DNA of 64,000 nt from Pseudomonas fluorescens. Its GTDB lineage: Bacteria; Pseudomonadota; Gammaproteobacteria; Pseudomonadales; Pseudomonadaceae. The notes under the pieces are model-generated. The model saw only the letters and a program-made list of their open reading frames with translations, searched no databases and had not been told where the DNA came from. Positions 23,344 through 32,205 of the stretch are shown piece after piece (the first letter of the stretch is position 1; each line of letters opens with the position of its first letter). The stretch lies in NCBI RefSeq assembly GCF_902497625.1, contig NZ_CABVGX010000001.1, forward strand, positions 1 through 64,000, in the 5' to 3' direction. A program made the position numbers and the translations under genes.

Positions 23344-24747
23344 TCACACCTCACGCAGTTTCAACGGTTGCTCTTCGGCGGCCATGCGCGCCAGGCCTTC
23401 GAGCATGAAGCGCTGCCAGTTGCCATGCTGGTTGACGTAGAGGCCCTCATGGGTGAACTCGGTGCCGGTCAACGCCGGTGAGATGCCGATGGTTTCGCTG
23501 TTAGGCGTTGCGCCCTCGACCCATTTGCCAGTGCCGCGGGAAATGTCGCTCCAGCGCTCCAGGCGTGCCTGGAAACCGCGCTGAGCTTCGCGAAATTCCA
23601 CCAGGTCATCGGGGGTGCCCATGCCGGAGACGTTGAAGAAGTCTTCAAACTGGCGAATGCGGTTTTCCCGATCGGCATCCGATTCGCCCACCACGCCGAG
23701 GCAGAAGCTGTTGATCTCGGTTTTGTTCCAGGCGATCGGGCGGATAATGCGCAACTGCGAACTGATCTGGTCGAGGAAAAACATGCTTGGGTAGATGTTC
23801 AGGTTGCGCAGCCGGTGCATCATCCACTCGGCCTTGCCCTGGCCGTGCTCTTCGAGCAGGCGCGGCATGATCGTCGCGTAACCGGGACGCACCGCCGGGT
23901 TGGGCATGTCGCTGAACAACAGACTGTGACCGTTGTGGAAAGCAAACCAGCCGTCGTCGGTTTCCTTGTCGCCCGCGCCGAGCTTGCTGTAGTCCAGCGT
24001 GTCGGCGCCGGCCAGGCCTTTTTCGCTGTTGACCTGCTGGCGGTGTTGCACGGTGGCCACGTAGTTGTAGTGCACGGTGCTGACGTGATAACCGTCCAGC
24101 CCGTTTTCATTCTGCAGTTTCCAGTTGCCGTCGTAGGTGTAGGCGGACTTGCCCGGCAGCACTTCGAGTTGTCCGGTGGGCGACTGCGCGACCATCATGT
24201 CGAAGAACACCTTGGCGTCGCCGAGGAAGTCCTCAAGGCTGTCGCTGCCATCGACGTCGAGACTGATGAAGACGAAACCCTTGTAGCTTTCGATGCGGGC
24301 TTTTTTCAGACCACGGGTGGCCTTGTCGAAACCTTCCGGGTATTCACCGGGCGCCTTGACCTTGACCAGGCGACCATCGCTTTTGTAGCACCATGCGTGG
24401 AACGGGCAGGTGAAGGTCGACTGGTTGCCCTTGCCGACACGCGTCAGGGTGGTGCCACGGTGTTGGCAGGCGTTGATCAGTGCATTGAGCTGGCCGTCGC
24501 CGTCGCGGGTGATGATCATCGGCTGGCGGCCGGCGCGCATAGTCATGAAATCATGCTTATTGGCGATTTCGCTTTCATGGCAGGCGTAGATCCAGTTTTT
24601 CTCGAAGATCAGTGCCATTTCCAGATCAAACAAATCCGGCTCGGTAAACATAACCCGGGCAATTCGGAAAATACCTTCTGCCGGACGGAAGTCCAGGCAA
24701 CCCTCAATGAAGCTTTTCCATTGTTCTACGCTTTTTGCACTGCTCAT
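23344..24747 (-). CDS. antA: Anthranilate 1,2-dioxygenase large subunit
   Basis: 467 residues. Rieske ligands C94, H96, C114 and H117 (CQH...CPFH) and the mononuclear-iron region NENGLDGYHVSTVHYNY. The N-terminus EGCLDFRPAEGIFRIAR and the KNGH-like FHNGHSLLFSDMPNP fit AntA better than BenA. With AntB and AntC it turns anthranilate into catechol, CO2 and ammonia. Good ribosome site GAGGTAACG. No antR regulator is in the window. Confidence 0.92.
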   Translation of the reverse strand: MSSAKSVEQWKSFIEGCLDFRPAEGIFRIARVMFTEPDLFDLEMALIFEKNWIYACHESEIANKHDFMTMRAGRQPMIITRDGDGQLNALINACQHRGTTLTRVGKGNQSTFTCPFHAWCYKSDGRLVKVKAPGEYPEGFDKATRGLKKARIESYKGFVFISLDVDGSDSLEDFLGDAKVFFDMMVAQSPTGQLEVLPGKSAYTYDGNWKLQNENGLDGYHVSTVHYNYVATVQHRQQVNSEKGLAGADTLDYSKLGAGDKETDDGWFAFHNGHSLLFSDMPNPAVRPGYATIMPRLLEEHGQGKAEWMMHRLRNLNIYPSMFFLDQISSQLRIIRPIAWNKTEINSFCLGVVGESDADRENRIRQFEDFFNVSGMGTPDDLVEFREAQRGFQARLERWSDISRGTGKWVEGATPNSETIGISPALTGTEFTHEGLYVNQHGNWQRFMLEGLARMAAEEQPLKLREV

Positions 24748-25159
24748 TAATCGTTACCTCGTTGCATCGGGCTAATTCGTGCATTCAACAAGTTGCTCGT
24801 GTCTGCATTAAATAAGTTGCCCGCGTCGGGGTCTATCCGCTTTGTCGGCAAACACAGTCCATAAAATTGGCCGGCGGTCCTTGGCTCAGACATGCCTGGC
24901 CAGGACCGGCGCGGCGGTTGCGGGGACGTTAATAACTTTAAGTAAACGGATATGAGTTTCGAAATAACAGGATAGAGACTCTGGCGACAATGCTGCCTAA
25001 TCATTCCCGATGCGTGCTGGCTGTCTAGCCGGACCGACATCAACCATAACGACTCATGCTCACTATTTTAATAAAGAAACAACTGCCAACTATTGGAGCG
25101 ATCACCTTGATCGCGCCACTACTTGATGTGTTCGCACATTGAATAAAAGGGGATAAGTT
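24748..25159. promoter_or_regulatory. Divergent antA/oprD control region with direct repeats
   Basis: Contains imperfect direct repeats GCATTCAACAAGTTGCTCG (24781-24799) and GCATTAAATAAGTTGCCCG (24805-24823), 24 bp apart, just upstream of antA; this spacing fits an AraC-type activator such as AntR. A GCGATCA/TGATCGC inverted repeat (25098-25114) lies 46 bases before the porin start. Confidence 0.45.
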
Positions 25160-26173
25160 ATGTTTCAAGCGAGTTGGTTCACCCGTTGTGTGCAGACGGC
25201 CAGTCTGGCCGGAATGATTACACCCATGATGGCTCAGGCGGATTTCGTTGAGGACAGCCATTTGGCGCTGGGCTTGCGCAACTTTTATATCGATCGCGAC
25301 TTCAAGGGCGAAAACCCGAAGAACTCCCGCGTCGGCAGCTGGACCCAGGGCTTCGACCTGCGCTTCATCTCGGGCTACACCGAGGGGCCGCTGCAGTTTG
25401 GTCTGGATGCTTCGATGCAATACGCCTACCGGCTCGACGGCGGTGGTGGCAGGGGGCCTGACAGCATCATTCCCTATAGCGTCAGCAAGCAAGAGCAAGC
25501 GACCGACTACGGCCGTGGCGGCTACACCGCGAAGGTGCGCTATTCCAAAACCGAGTTGAAATACGGTGAGCATCGGCCAACGCTGCCGGTGGCGTACACC
25601 GACGATTCACGGCAACTGGTCACCACGTATCACGGCACCCTGATCGAGTCCAAAGAGGTGGACAAGCTGACGCTGACGGGCGGGCGCTTCACCGAAATCA
25701 GCGGTCGCGAATCATCCAACAGCGAAAAAATGTACTTGTTCAACGGGCCTGACGTGCAGCGCCGCAGCGACGGTCTGAACTTCGGCGGTGCCAGCTACGC
25801 GTTCACGCCGAAGCTGACCGGGACCTACTTCTTTGGTCAGTTGGAAGACATTTATCGCCAGCATTATCTGGGTGCAACCTACCTGGCAGACCTGGGCGGC
25901 GGTTACGCTCTGAAATCCGATTTGCGCTATTTCAATAACAAGGAAGAGGGCGACGCGCTGTACGGCCGCATCGATAGCCGAACCAACGCAGGGGCGCGAA
26001 TGGCCTCGTTGTCGAGGAGCGCCCGGGATTACTTAACGATTGAAATCAAACCCGTTGGTCGATTCAACGGGACGATGGCTGTAGTACCGCGTCGAACCAA
26101 GGTGACTATTTCTTGTAAGAAGGAGATGAATCATGACCAAACGACAAGAACCGCATCACGGGTTTGCCGATGA
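25160..26173 (+). pseudogene. OprD-family porin, 3' truncated
   Basis: Signal peptide followed by DFVEDSHLALGLRNFYIDRD, the OprD opening, and pore-forming strands up to YGRIDSRTNAG (about residue 280). Family members are 400-450 residues; here the homology stops near 26010 and the frame runs into unrelated sequence to 26173, overlapping the next gene. The barrel cannot close. Position divergent from antA suggests an original role in anthranilate or benzoate entry. Confidence 0.8.
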
Positions 26174-26297
26174 TCCTCAAAAGGTCAAAGAAGCGGGGCG
26201 CAAAAGTCAATCTGAGGCCAACGTGACAACTGATCGCGCCGAGAAAGCGCGGGTCGGTGGGCAGCACAGCAATGGCAGTACTCGGGGAGAAAGATGA
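26133..26297 (+). CDS. Small KGG/con-10-like stress protein
   Basis: 54 residues, start ATG at 26133 with AAGGAG upstream. GFADDPQKVKEAGRKSQSEA resembles YciG/con-10 general stress proteins, which are hydrophilic and disordered. Not open enough for long-ORF tracks but the start site is strong. Confidence 0.6.
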   Translation: MTKRQEPHHGFADDPQKVKEAGRKSQSEANVTTDRAEKARVGGQHSNGSTRGER

Positions 26298-26382
26298 GCG
26301 TCAACCGACCTGTGATACTGCTCGCGCAGCCAGGGTCGGTTCCTGCACCCAGTCATGTTAGAGGGCACGAGGAGGTTTGCTG

Positions 26383-26613
26383 ATGGAATTCTATCCAGTG
26401 GATGATGATGACCCGCGCCGCCGCCACCACCAGATCGGCAAAGCCGTCGGGCTTGCGGCCGACGAGGTTGAGATGTGGGTCAGTTCGGTCGAGGAGGACG
26501 GCAGTGGTATGGGCTACGTGGTGCATTTTTCCGAACGCACGCCGACCGAAATCCTGGCCAAGGTCGAGGGGCTGGGTTCTGATCGCACGATCAACATTGG
26601 CCCGCTGGATTGA
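26383..26613 (+). CDS. Small protein, unknown function
   Basis: 76 residues from the ATG at 26383, GGAGG (26371-26375) upstream. MEFYPVDDDDPRRRHHQIGK at the start, then an alternating beta-like part (VEMWVSSVEEDGSGMGYVVH). No family recognised. First of several small genes of similar style here. Confidence 0.6.
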   Translation: MEFYPVDDDDPRRRHHQIGKAVGLAADEVEMWVSSVEEDGSGMGYVVHFSERTPTEILAKVEGLGSDRTINIGPLD

Positions 26614-26720
26614 CCGTGCGTCGCCGGGCAACACCGGGACAGAGCGCTTGCTCAGAGGAGCAATGTTCATGATTGACGAATCGCCCGAAAAAATTTCGAT
26701 TAACTCATTTGGAGGCAGCC

Positions 26721-26951
26721 ATGACCCATCCATCCAGCGCTGATAAACCGCTTGAGACCGATCTCGACCCGAATGATGACGGCTGTGTTATCGGCACTGC
26801 CGGTCGTGATGAAGACCCGAACGCCACAACCGACTGGGATCACCCGGACAACGATAGCCAGATGACACCCGCCGACACCCGCGGTTTGCCCGGTTATCCC
26901 GGTGGACGAGAAGGCGGTGAAGCGGACAAGGACAACGACAGGGAAGGCTGA
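26721..26951 (+). CDS. Small acidic disordered protein
   Basis: 76 residues from the ATG at 26721 with GGAGG before it. Very acidic and glycine-rich (DLDPNDDGCVIGTAGRDED; GYPGGREGGEADKDN). Composition resembles hydrophilin or stress-induced proteins. Function unknown. Confidence 0.6.
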   Translation: MTHPSSADKPLETDLDPNDDGCVIGTAGRDEDPNATTDWDHPDNDSQMTPADTRGLPGYPGGREGGEADKDNDREG

Positions 26952-27091
26952 AGCTTCCGCTGCAGTGGCCGGCCGATGGACCGACCGGACGGCAAATGTG
27001 AAGAGGCGCAATTGATCACTGCCGTTCGTCGGAATCCGTGCACCATCAGTCACTTGGAGAGTCGATCTAGTAGCCCAAATAGAAGGTTCCT

Positions 27092-27310
27092 ATGCGATCC
27101 CTAGTTATTGATATGCCCAATGGCCGTGAGCTCGTTGACGAGCTTGACCGCGCGACTGAGCAGATGATGTCCATACCGGTCGAATTGATTGGCAGCGAAG
27201 CGTGGCAGGCGGCCGCTTGTCGGCAACACCAGGCGTTCCGCAAGTGGCGAGAATATTTGCACAAAATGGCAGATGGTCGCGCGCGCACCGAGACGCTCAA
27301 AGTCGCTTGA
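27092..27310 (+). CDS. Small helical protein, unknown function
   Basis: 72 residues. MRSLVIDMPNGRELVDELDR starts it; the C-terminal half is amphipathic with QHQAFRKWREYL. AGAAGG upstream supports the start. Related small proteins occur in other Pseudomonas stress clusters. Confidence 0.6.
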   Translation: MRSLVIDMPNGRELVDELDRATEQMMSIPVELIGSEAWQAAACRQHQAFRKWREYLHKMADGRARTETLKVA

Positions 27311-27341
27311 TTGCATGAGCCATAAACACGAGGTTATTGCC

Positions 27342-27464
27342 ATGACTGATGAAAAGAAGAAAGAACAACCCAAAGATGCCGACACTCCGGCGCATGCCAC
27401 CGAGCAAGAGCGCGAGCGTTTGAAGGACTTCAACAAAGGTGGCATTCCTCCGGGATCTTGCTGA
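27342..27464 (+). CDS. Small hydrophilic protein, 40 residues
   Basis: ATG at 27342 with GAGG upstream; MTDEKKKEQPKDADTPAHAT then RLKDFNKGGIPPGSC. Charged and without hydrophobic core. Translation upstream in the same frame is possible from 27315. Confidence 0.5.
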   Translation: MTDEKKKEQPKDADTPAHATEQERERLKDFNKGGIPPGSC

Positions 27465-27569
27465 TAAAAAGCTCCCGTACACCGTTCGTCCATTCCCGGG
27501 CACTTGCCATACACCGTTCTCTCTCATGTGTAAGCAAGGAAGTCCCGCGCATCAGATCGGAGAGTCAAC

Positions 27570-27767
27570 ATGGACATTGATGAGAAGGCCCCAGGCAATG
27601 TGTCGCAGCAGCACGTAACCGTCGGTACTGACAACGAAACGGGCCATGATTCCAACACTCATGACCTCGATAAACAGCCCCCTGCTGGTGATGATGCAGA
27701 CCTTGAAGAAGATATGACGGATGTGGATGCCGCCGATGGCGTCGCCCCTGAGCATCCGGCCACTTGA
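27570..27767 (+). CDS. Small acidic disordered protein
   Basis: 65 residues, GGAGAG before the ATG. MDIDEKAPGNVSQQHVTVGT, then mostly Asp/Glu with few hydrophobic residues. Last of the small stress-type genes; function unknown. Confidence 0.55.
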   Translation: MDIDEKAPGNVSQQHVTVGTDNETGHDSNTHDLDKQPPAGDDADLEEDMTDVDAADGVAPEHPAT

Positions 27768-27918
27768 TAAATGATCCTATAACCAGCGTCCGGCACCATG
27801 TCCGCACGTTTTAAATAGCCGCAGGTGCATGACGCAAACTGGTTGGCTGGATTCGGAAATGCACCTTGGGTGAGTTGAGGTGACGGTGGAGTTAATCCGC
27901 CTCCTGCTCGCCGCACCT

Positions 27919-28152
27919 CTACAGTTCTCGACGGCGTCTTGTGGCGAGACGCTCGGCGAACGAAGGGTCGGCGGCAGCGGTGTCAGACTTCATGGTGCGC
28001 AGGGTTGCCTGGATCAGGCGCAGCTGACTGATAAACCGTCGGCAATTAGCGCAAAACATCAAATGATGTCGCACCCTCAAGGTTTGCCGAAAGCTCAATT
28101 GGCCGTCGAGATAATCGCTCGACCTCGCCACTTGTTCCTTGCACGTCAGCAT
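27919..28152 (-). CDS. Zinc-finger anti-sigma factor
   Basis: 77 residues, all of it the zinc-binding anti-sigma domain: C4 near the start, then RVRHHLMFCANCRRFISQL (HxxxCxxC). No membrane segment, so a soluble regulator. Its start overlaps the sigma gene stop (ATGCTGA). By family it binds and silences the ECF sigma next to it. Confidence 0.85.
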   Translation of the reverse strand: MLTCKEQVARSSDYLDGQLSFRQTLRVRHHLMFCANCRRFISQLRLIQATLRTMKSDTAAADPSFAERLATRRRREL

Positions 28153-28754
28153 TCGCCGGTTTCCTCAAAATGTTCCACGGTAGCGAAGACCTTTAACCTC
28201 GCCCTGTGTAACAGCACACGAACGTTAGAGAGCGATATGTCCAGAAGAATACAAATCTCTTCCAGACTCAACCCTTGGCGATCGCGCAGTAATAACACGC
28301 CACTTTGCAGTTGCGGCAAATGTTGCAGCGTGTGCTCCAGGCACTGACGTAGTTCGTTTTCGGTCAGCAGCGCTTCAGGCGTGTCCTCATGCCACATGTA
28401 CGGGGCCAACAGCCAATGACCATCGTCGGGCGAAAAACGATCATCATCAAAAGTGCCATGAGGCGATGGAACATCATCGAGCAGCACTTCCCGACGATTG
28501 CGTTTGTAGTGACTCTTCGCCAGGTTGGCCGTGATGGTCAATAGCCAGGTTTTCAGGCTCGAACGGAACTGGAAACCGGACAGACTACGGACGACTGAGA
28601 GCCACGCTTCCTGGACCACATCTTCACTTCCCCTCGAACCAACGATGGCGTAGGCCACAGCGTGCATAGCGCTCTGGTATGTATTGACGGCCTCCTCAAA
28701 AGCCCGTGTCTCGCCTGCCAGCAGTCGCTTGACCAATCTTGCGTCGTCATTCAT
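28146..28754 (-). CDS. ECF-family RNA polymerase sigma factor
   Basis: 202 residues from the ATG at 28754 (GGAG upstream; an ATG at 28781 is possible). Region 2 reads AFEEAVNTYQSAMHAVAYAI and EDVVQEAWLSVVRSL; region 4 reads LEEICILLDISLSNVRVLLHRAR. A linker of about 50 residues between the two carries DDDRFSPDDGHW. Context downstream of the metallophore operon suggests control by Cu or another metal ion, as in gig/buf clusters. Confidence 0.9.
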   Translation of the reverse strand: MNDDARLVKRLLAGETRAFEEAVNTYQSAMHAVAYAIVGSRGSEDVVQEAWLSVVRSLSGFQFRSSLKTWLLTITANLAKSHYKRNRREVLLDDVPSPHGTFDDDRFSPDDGHWLLAPYMWHEDTPEALLTENELRQCLEHTLQHLPQLQSGVLLLRDRQGLSLEEICILLDISLSNVRVLLHRARLKVFATVEHFEETGEC

Positions 28755-28871
28755 GGGTCTGTCGCTCCGTTGGAGCGGCATCTGCTTCTTTCAAACATGT
28801 GGGCAAAGAACACCGCCTGTAGAGTAGGACGAAAAGCCGGATCTTACGGCGGTTGCCGGCGTCGCCTCCTT

Positions 28872-28883
28872 AGGACAGGTCTC
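28872..28883. promoter_or_regulatory. RRGAC-NN-GTCYY palindrome 1
   Basis: AGGACAGGTCTC. It lies upstream of the sigma gene and overlaps the stop codon of the DoxX gene. One of eight copies seen between 28.9 and 58.2 kb. Confidence 0.4.
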
Positions 28884-29388
28884 AAAAAAGCCCGGATGCG
28901 GACTTGTTACGGGCCTGGCGCAGGGCGATCAGGTGATCGATCGATACTTTGCCTGGCCCCGTCGCCATCAGGTAAAGAAGCACTACGGCCCACGTACCAT
29001 GGGTCGGATACGCATCCGGATACACAAACAGCTGAATGATCAGGGTCATGCCCAGCAACGCCAGCGCCGAAAACCGCGTTGCAAAACCGAGAAGAATCAA
29101 AATCGGGAAAAAGTGCTCCGCGAAGGCCGCCAAGTGCGCGGCAATCTCCGGTGACAACAACGGCAGGTTGTACTCGCTGTTGAACAAGGGAACAGTCGAA
29201 TCGGCCAAGCGCGGCCAACCGAGTTCGAACGTGCCGTCGATCAGGTCGATGGCAACGCCTTCAATCTTGGTTTGCCCGGACTTCCAGAAAACTGCCGCGA
29301 TGGAAAAACGCCCCAGTAAAGCGACCAGGTTATGCGGGATTTTTTCCAGAAGCGCGATCGCATGACTGATGGGACATAGAGTGCTCAT
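28882..29388 (-). CDS. DoxX-family membrane protein
   Basis: 168 residues with about four membrane segments. N-terminal LVALLGRFSIAAVFWKSGQTKIEG is the DoxX signature; later FFPILILLGFATRFSALALLGMTLIIQ. Fourth gene of the metallophore operon; in buf/gig clusters the DoxX protein is membrane-bound and its role is not settled. ATGA overlap with the preceding gene. Confidence 0.9.
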   Translation of the reverse strand: MSTLCPISHAIALLEKIPHNLVALLGRFSIAAVFWKSGQTKIEGVAIDLIDGTFELGWPRLADSTVPLFNSEYNLPLLSPEIAAHLAAFAEHFFPILILLGFATRFSALALLGMTLIIQLFVYPDAYPTHGTWAVVLLYLMATGPGKVSIDHLIALRQARNKSASGLF

Positions 29389-30146
29389 GGCAATACCTTG
29401 TTGTGGTGGAAATGAGTAATGGCGTTGTGGCGAATCAACAGCGACAAGATGTGGCAGAGGTCGAACGCGGGGGCGGACTCCAATGCCTGGCTCAAGGTCT
29501 GGCCGTTTTGCAGATTGTGGATGAAGGCACAGGCCCCGGGCTCGATGGCTAACACGTGAACCTCCAGGCCATCACGCAGAACCAGCGCATTCTGTCCGTG
29601 GCTCAAGTCGATCCCCGCCAGCGTTGCGTTTTGCTGGTGCGAGGCCCGGATTGCGACGACGGGGAAGGCCGAAGTCAGCAACTTCACCGAAGGGTGCAGT
29701 TCGACACTCAACTGGTTCAAGGTATGTGGATCGGCGAGGACGGCGCCGATCTGTTCATGGCTCAGCGGCAGCGCATCGGCTGAGTGATAGGCGACTGTGC
29801 GCAACCGCTCCAGACGCGCGACATCACTCAGGTACGCCACGCTGGCCGCGGGCCCGAAGCCGTCAATGAAGTCCGCCAGGTCGTGGCCGTAATCCTTCAT
29901 CAGCGGACTGTGGGGCGCGTTGCCCAGCACATAGATCCGGGCCATGGCCCGGAAAAATTCTTCACCGACCAGTTGTTCCACCACGGGGTAACTGCTCGCC
30001 AAGGCATTGATCAGCGAGCTCTGCACATTGTTGCGATACACGTCGAACCGGCTGGCGGGATCGGCGCCGTTGCTGCTGAACAAGCCCTCGGGACAACTCC
30101 GTTGCGGATCGAGCAGCGCGGCGTAAAAACCCTCTTGAGTGCTCAT
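29385..30146 (-). CDS. DUF2063 partner protein of the DUF692 enzyme
   Basis: 253 residues. N-terminal [19 protein letters not shown] and [20 protein letters not shown] are the DUF2063 hallmarks (YRNN). In related RiPP systems this protein binds the precursor peptide and delivers it to the DUF692 oxidase. Coupled to both neighbours by four-base overlaps. Confidence 0.92.
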   Translation of the reverse strand: MSTQEGFYAALLDPQRSCPEGLFSSNGADPASRFDVYRNNVQSSLINALASSYPVVEQLVGEEFFRAMARIYVLGNAPHSPLMKDYGHDLADFIDGFGPAASVAYLSDVARLERLRTVAYHSADALPLSHEQIGAVLADPHTLNQLSVELHPSVKLLTSAFPVVAIRASHQQNATLAGIDLSHGQNALVLRDGLEVHVLAIEPGACAFIHNLQNGQTLSQALESAPAFDLCHILSLLIRHNAITHFHHNKVLP

Positions 30147-31006
30147 GGCCGGCCCTTGACGTTTAGCAGCAACTCATCGGCATGGCGCGCCTCGGCATGC
30201 AGCACGCTGAACGCCGGCAACTGATTGTCGCGCTCGATCAGCGTCGCTACCGGCCCGGTGCGTGCCAGCACTTGCCGATACAACGACCAGACCGCGTGAT
30301 CGATAGCTGCACCGTGATCGTCAATCAACAAGCGGTCACCGAGACTGTCAGTGTCTTCGGCAAACCCCGCCAGATGAATCTCGCCCACAGCCTGCAAGGG
30401 CAGGGCGTCAATGTAGGCCTGCGGGTCACGGCGATGGTTGATGCACGATACGTAGACGTTATTCACGTCCAGCAGCAACCCGCACCCGGTGCGGCGAACG
30501 ACTTCACTGATGAAGTCGGCTTCGTCGAGGGTAGAGCCATGGAACGCCAGATATGTGGCGGGGTTCTCCAGCAACATCGGGAGTTTTAGCTGGCTCTGTA
30601 CCTGGTCAATGTGTTCGCAGATGCGGGCCAGTACAGAGGTGTCGTAAACCAGAGGCAACAAATCATTGAGGAACACCGGGCCATGGCTGGACCAGGCCAG
30701 GTGTTCGGAAAAAGAGTGAGGTTGATAGCGGTCAATGAGTACGGCGAGGCGTTTGAGGTGGTCGGCGTCCAGCAGACCTTCAGCCCCGATCGATAAGCCA
30801 ACGCCATGCAACGACAGCGGGTACCGTTCGCGAATCAAACCCAGGTAGTAATGAAACGGGCCGCCGTCCACCATGTAGTTTTCGGCGTGGATTTCGAAGA
30901 AACCGATGTCCGGTTTTGACTCGAGCACTTCAAGGAAATGCTCGGTCTTGAGCCCCAGCCCGGCGCGGGGCGGGAGTCCGAATGATACAGGATCCATACT
31001 CGACAC
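30143..31006 (-). CDS. DUF692 multinuclear non-haem iron oxidase (MNIO)
   Basis: 287 residues. Start [20 protein letters not shown], then [21 protein letters not shown] and [10 protein letters not shown]; these His/Glu/Asp-rich motifs (also [11 protein letters not shown] and EIHLAGF) bind the iron cluster. MNIO enzymes oxidise Cys or Asp residues of a precursor peptide, forming oxazolone or thiooxazole groups. The DUF2282 product next door is the expected substrate. Cytoplasmic. Confidence 0.94.
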   Translation of the reverse strand: MSSMDPVSFGLPPRAGLGLKTEHFLEVLESKPDIGFFEIHAENYMVDGGPFHYYLGLIRERYPLSLHGVGLSIGAEGLLDADHLKRLAVLIDRYQPHSFSEHLAWSSHGPVFLNDLLPLVYDTSVLARICEHIDQVQSQLKLPMLLENPATYLAFHGSTLDEADFISEVVRRTGCGLLLDVNNVYVSCINHRRDPQAYIDALPLQAVGEIHLAGFAEDTDSLGDRLLIDDHGAAIDHAVWSLYRQVLARTGPVATLIERDNQLPAFSVLHAEARHADELLLNVKGRP

Positions 31007-31022
31007 TCAGGCTGGGGACGGG

Positions 31023-31325
31023 TCAGGCTTTGGCTTTGAACGCTTGCATCTGACCGAAACCGGTCGGGGAGGTCTTGCTTTCGGTGGTCATGCAGGTGCC
31101 TTTCGGGACCAGCTTCCAGGCATTGCTCTGGAAGTCGGTTTTCGCGGTACCGGCGCAAGTGGTGCCAGCACCAGCGGCGCAATCGTTTTGCCCTTTCAAC
31201 GACACGCCGAAGCATTTTTCCATGTCGGCGGCGGCGTGAACGGTGGAGACCGCGGCTATGTTCAGGGCAGAACCGAGGGCCAGAACCAGGGCAGTAGTGG
31301 ACAGGGTGCGGGTCGTTGCAGTCAT
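31023..31325 (-). CDS. DUF2282 RiPP precursor (bufferin/GigP-like)
   Basis: 100 residues. Sec signal peptide up to AVSTVHA (about 31). The core has four cysteines, C38, C49, C57 and C78, in the DUF2282 pattern ([25 protein letters not shown]). Known relatives are modified by the DUF692 enzyme and secreted to the periplasm, where they bind copper. Good site GGAGTAACATC. First gene of the operon with the MNIO, DUF2063, DoxX and probably sigma genes. Confidence 0.92.
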   Translation of the reverse strand: MTATTRTLSTTALVLALGSALNIAAVSTVHAAADMEKCFGVSLKGQNDCAAGAGTTCAGTAKTDFQSNAWKLVPKGTCMTTESKTSPTGFGQMQAFKAKA

Positions 31326-31357
31326 GATGTTACTCCGGTTTTTTTTGAGGTTCGATC

Positions 31358-31377
31358 AGCAAGCGATTGCGCTTGCT
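31358..31377. promoter_or_regulatory. Inverted repeat upstream of the DUF2282 gene
   Basis: AGCAAGCG-ATTG-CGCTTGCT, a perfect 8-bp stem, 33-52 bases before the start codon. It could be a protein-binding site or a leader hairpin. No T-run on either side, so it is not a clear terminator for the neighbouring lipoprotein gene. Confidence 0.45.
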
Positions 31378-31395
31378 TACTGCTCTAGAGACCGG

Positions 31396-31728
31396 TTAAC
31401 ACGATCCGTTACAGCCCAACGCCAACTTTTCAGAAATGAGCTGTTCCGCCAGAGCGATTCTTTTCTTGGCGAGTATCGAAAGCTCTTCAATTCTCGGGTC
31501 GCTACGGTTGCGGTTGGATAGAATGTAGGCTTGGGCCAGCGGGACAAACGCTGCCTGGGTTTCTTGAGGTACCAGCGTGATTGACTCCGATTTGCTTTGT
31601 AGCGCAGCAAATAGAAGGTCTGCCTCCACCAATTGCGGGTGCTCCGGCGGCGACGCACATCCTGAAAGAAGCATGCAAAACAAAACAGTGGTCGCCGTCG
31701 CCAGATATTTACCCTTATTGAGGCTCAT
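31396..31728 (-). CDS. Small lipoprotein, DUF4398-like
   Basis: 110 residues. Lipobox LLSGC (Cys about 24) after a hydrophobic signal segment. The mature part is helical with VEADLLFAALQSKSES and IEELSILAKKRIALAEQLIS, resembling DUF4398 helical lipoproteins of the envelope. It ends CNGSC, two extra cysteines. Read with the receiver gene upstream of it, five bases apart. Confidence 0.75.
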   Translation of the reverse strand: MSLNKGKYLATATTVLFCMLLSGCASPPEHPQLVEADLLFAALQSKSESITLVPQETQAAFVPLAQAYILSNRNRSDPRIEELSILAKKRIALAEQLISEKLALGCNGSC

Positions 31729-31733
31729 GACGA

Positions 31734-32168
31734 CTAGCGCTCGCTGGGTTGCGACCGCGCAACAGAAGCTTTTTTGTTCATCAACCGTGCGTTGTCTTGG
31801 GTTATAAGGGAAATGAAGTCATTGAGTTCTCCCTCTGACGGTATGTTTGACCCGGACATGTAAGTCTGGCCCGGCTGAAAAGGGTTGGTAATGCTGCTCA
31901 TATGCCTATGGTCGTAAAACAATTTGTAAGCGATGTTCTTAATTTTTTTGCAGAATGTTTTCAGCTCTATGCCGGAGTCTATGATCAAATGTTCATCGGC
32001 GATCAATACATCAAAATCCGGTGCGGAATCGGTGCTTAGAACGCACAGCTGCGCAAACGAATCGACGGGAAGGATGCAGAAATAGCCCAGTCTGTTAAGT
32101 GCTTTTTCGATATGAAGTCGGCTGGAGAAGTTTGTATCCGCAATCAATATTTTGAGTGTTTTGTTCAT
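31734..32168 (-). CDS. Single-domain response-regulator receiver
   Basis: 144 residues from the ATG at 32168. LKILIADTNFSSRLHIEKAL and DFDVLIADEHLI give the acid pocket D11 and phospho-acceptor D58. The usual conserved Thr and Lys are poorly kept (LFYDHR, then divergent). No DNA-binding domain. It may pass or absorb phosphate in a relay, or act on a partner protein. An ATG at 32201 exists but without a site. Confidence 0.75.
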   Translation of the reverse strand: MNKTLKILIADTNFSSRLHIEKALNRLGYFCILPVDSFAQLCVLSTDSAPDFDVLIADEHLIIDSGIELKTFCKKIKNIAYKLFYDHRHMSSITNPFQPGQTYMSGSNIPSEGELNDFISLITQDNARLMNKKASVARSQPSER

Positions 32169-32205
32169 GATGTTTCTCGTTTCGTGGGTATCGCCAATCA
32201 CTGCG

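Noticed and set aside
25040..25573. Minus-strand frame opposite the porin
   Set aside because: Shadow of the OprD-family gene with no supporting signals.
28872..28883. Palindrome read as part of a terminator of the DoxX gene
   Set aside because: The stem is only five base pairs with a two-base gap, too short for a terminator; kept as a regulatory motif copy.
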